A stretch of DNA of 64,000 nucleotides from Paludibacter sp. UBA6032 (GTDB taxonomy: Bacteria > Bacteroidota > Bacteroidia > Bacteroidales > Paludibacteraceae). A program made the position numbers and the translations under genes. The notes beneath the pieces were generated by a model. The model was not told the origin of the DNA and did not search any database. It saw only the letters and a list, made by a program, of their open reading frames with translations. This document shows, piece by piece, positions 63,857 to 64,000 of this stretch (position 1 is its first letter; each line of letters opens with the position of its first letter). Location of the stretch: contig DIZI01000034.1 in the NCBI GenBank assembly GCA_002427885.1, positions 4,507 to 68,506 of the forward strand. Reading direction: 5' to 3'.

Positions 63857-64000
63857 TTCTTATTGGAATATTGTCTGTTCCTTCTGGAATATTACTTATT
63901 CCTATTGGTATAGCACCTGTTCCTTCTGGTATTTTACTTATTCCTATTGGAATATTACTTATTCCTGCTGGAATAGCATCTGTTCCTTCTGGTATTTTAC
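63857..64000. repeat. 21-bp tandem array, running off the window end
   Basis: Units begin with TTCC (TTCT in the first) at 63857, 63878, 63899, 63920, 63941, 63962 and 63983, an exact 21-base period with no indel. Each contains an imperfect palindrome of the form TTCC, four bases, GGAA or GGTA. Units three apart resemble each other most, which hints at a 63-base higher-order period. The minus-strand frame of the GH13 gene and a plus-strand frame are both open through the array, encoding I-P-x-G-type heptads. Confidence 0.88.

Noticed and set aside
63857..64000. CRISPR array
   Set aside because: The 21-bp units are contiguous and vary within; there are no spacers.
63837..64000. N-terminal extension of the GH13 protein through the repeat array
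   Set aside because: The frame is open, but no start codon is visible in it and the signal peptide at 63836 marks the real N-terminus.

Overview
The window is AT-rich DNA from a Bacteroidota bacterium, most likely of the order Bacteroidales. This rests on a SusC/SusD pair, promoter elements of the TAnnTTTG type, and many secreted proteins with a C-terminal type IX secretion (T9SS) sorting domain. No rRNA, tRNA, CRISPR array, transposase or phage gene was recognised. Genus-level placement is not possible from sequence reading alone.

Layout. (1) 1-4071: the end of an unknown helical protein, then two lipoproteins that share a DUF2271-like domain; the second also carries eight 99-residue fibronectin-III-like repeats. 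(2) 4212-8505: a GNAT acetyltransferase apparently co-transcribed with an OvoA-type ovothiol synthase, then RpiB and ThiL. (3) 8564-12168: a CHX-like cation/proton antiporter and a TerC/Alx-type membrane protein. (4) 12214-17740: tandem paralogues of exactly equal length with an MG2-like N-terminus and a TonB-receptor plug-like domain but no beta-barrel. (5) 17810-25024: a two-gene minus-strand unit encoding a giant parallel beta-helix protein with a dockerin and a cohesin-like domain, and a protein with three cohesin-like domains. Both end in T9SS sorting domains.

(6) 25459-52907 is a large polysaccharide utilisation locus that points to beta-1,3-glucan (laminarin or curdlan type). In transcription order on the minus strand it holds SusC, SusD, a secreted binding-protein candidate, GH16, GH16, a CBM-only protein, GH16, a GPH-family symporter, a modular GH81 protein, a clan GH-A glycosidase, a second GPH symporter and a cytoplasmic GH94/GH149/GH161-like phosphorylase. 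A divergent membrane-tethered LuxR-type regulator (49995-52907) sits next to susC. The logic is extracellular cleavage by GH81/GH16, uptake by SusCD, further trimming, inner-membrane import by cation symport, and cytoplasmic phosphorolysis to glucose-1-phosphate.

(7) 53076-55374: galK-galM. (8) 55475-63836: a minus-strand cluster of a secreted GH13 alpha-glucosidase/amylase, two large secreted proteins that look like alpha/alpha-toroids and have no assigned function, and an orphan single-pass protein bracketed by two near-identical terminator hairpins. (9) 63857-64000: an exact 21-bp-period tandem array upstream of the GH13 gene, running off the window edge.

The least ordinary items are the surface cohesin/dockerin pair, the phosphorolytic design of the glucan locus with its CBM-only protein, the duplicated terminator around the orphan gene, and the 21-bp array.
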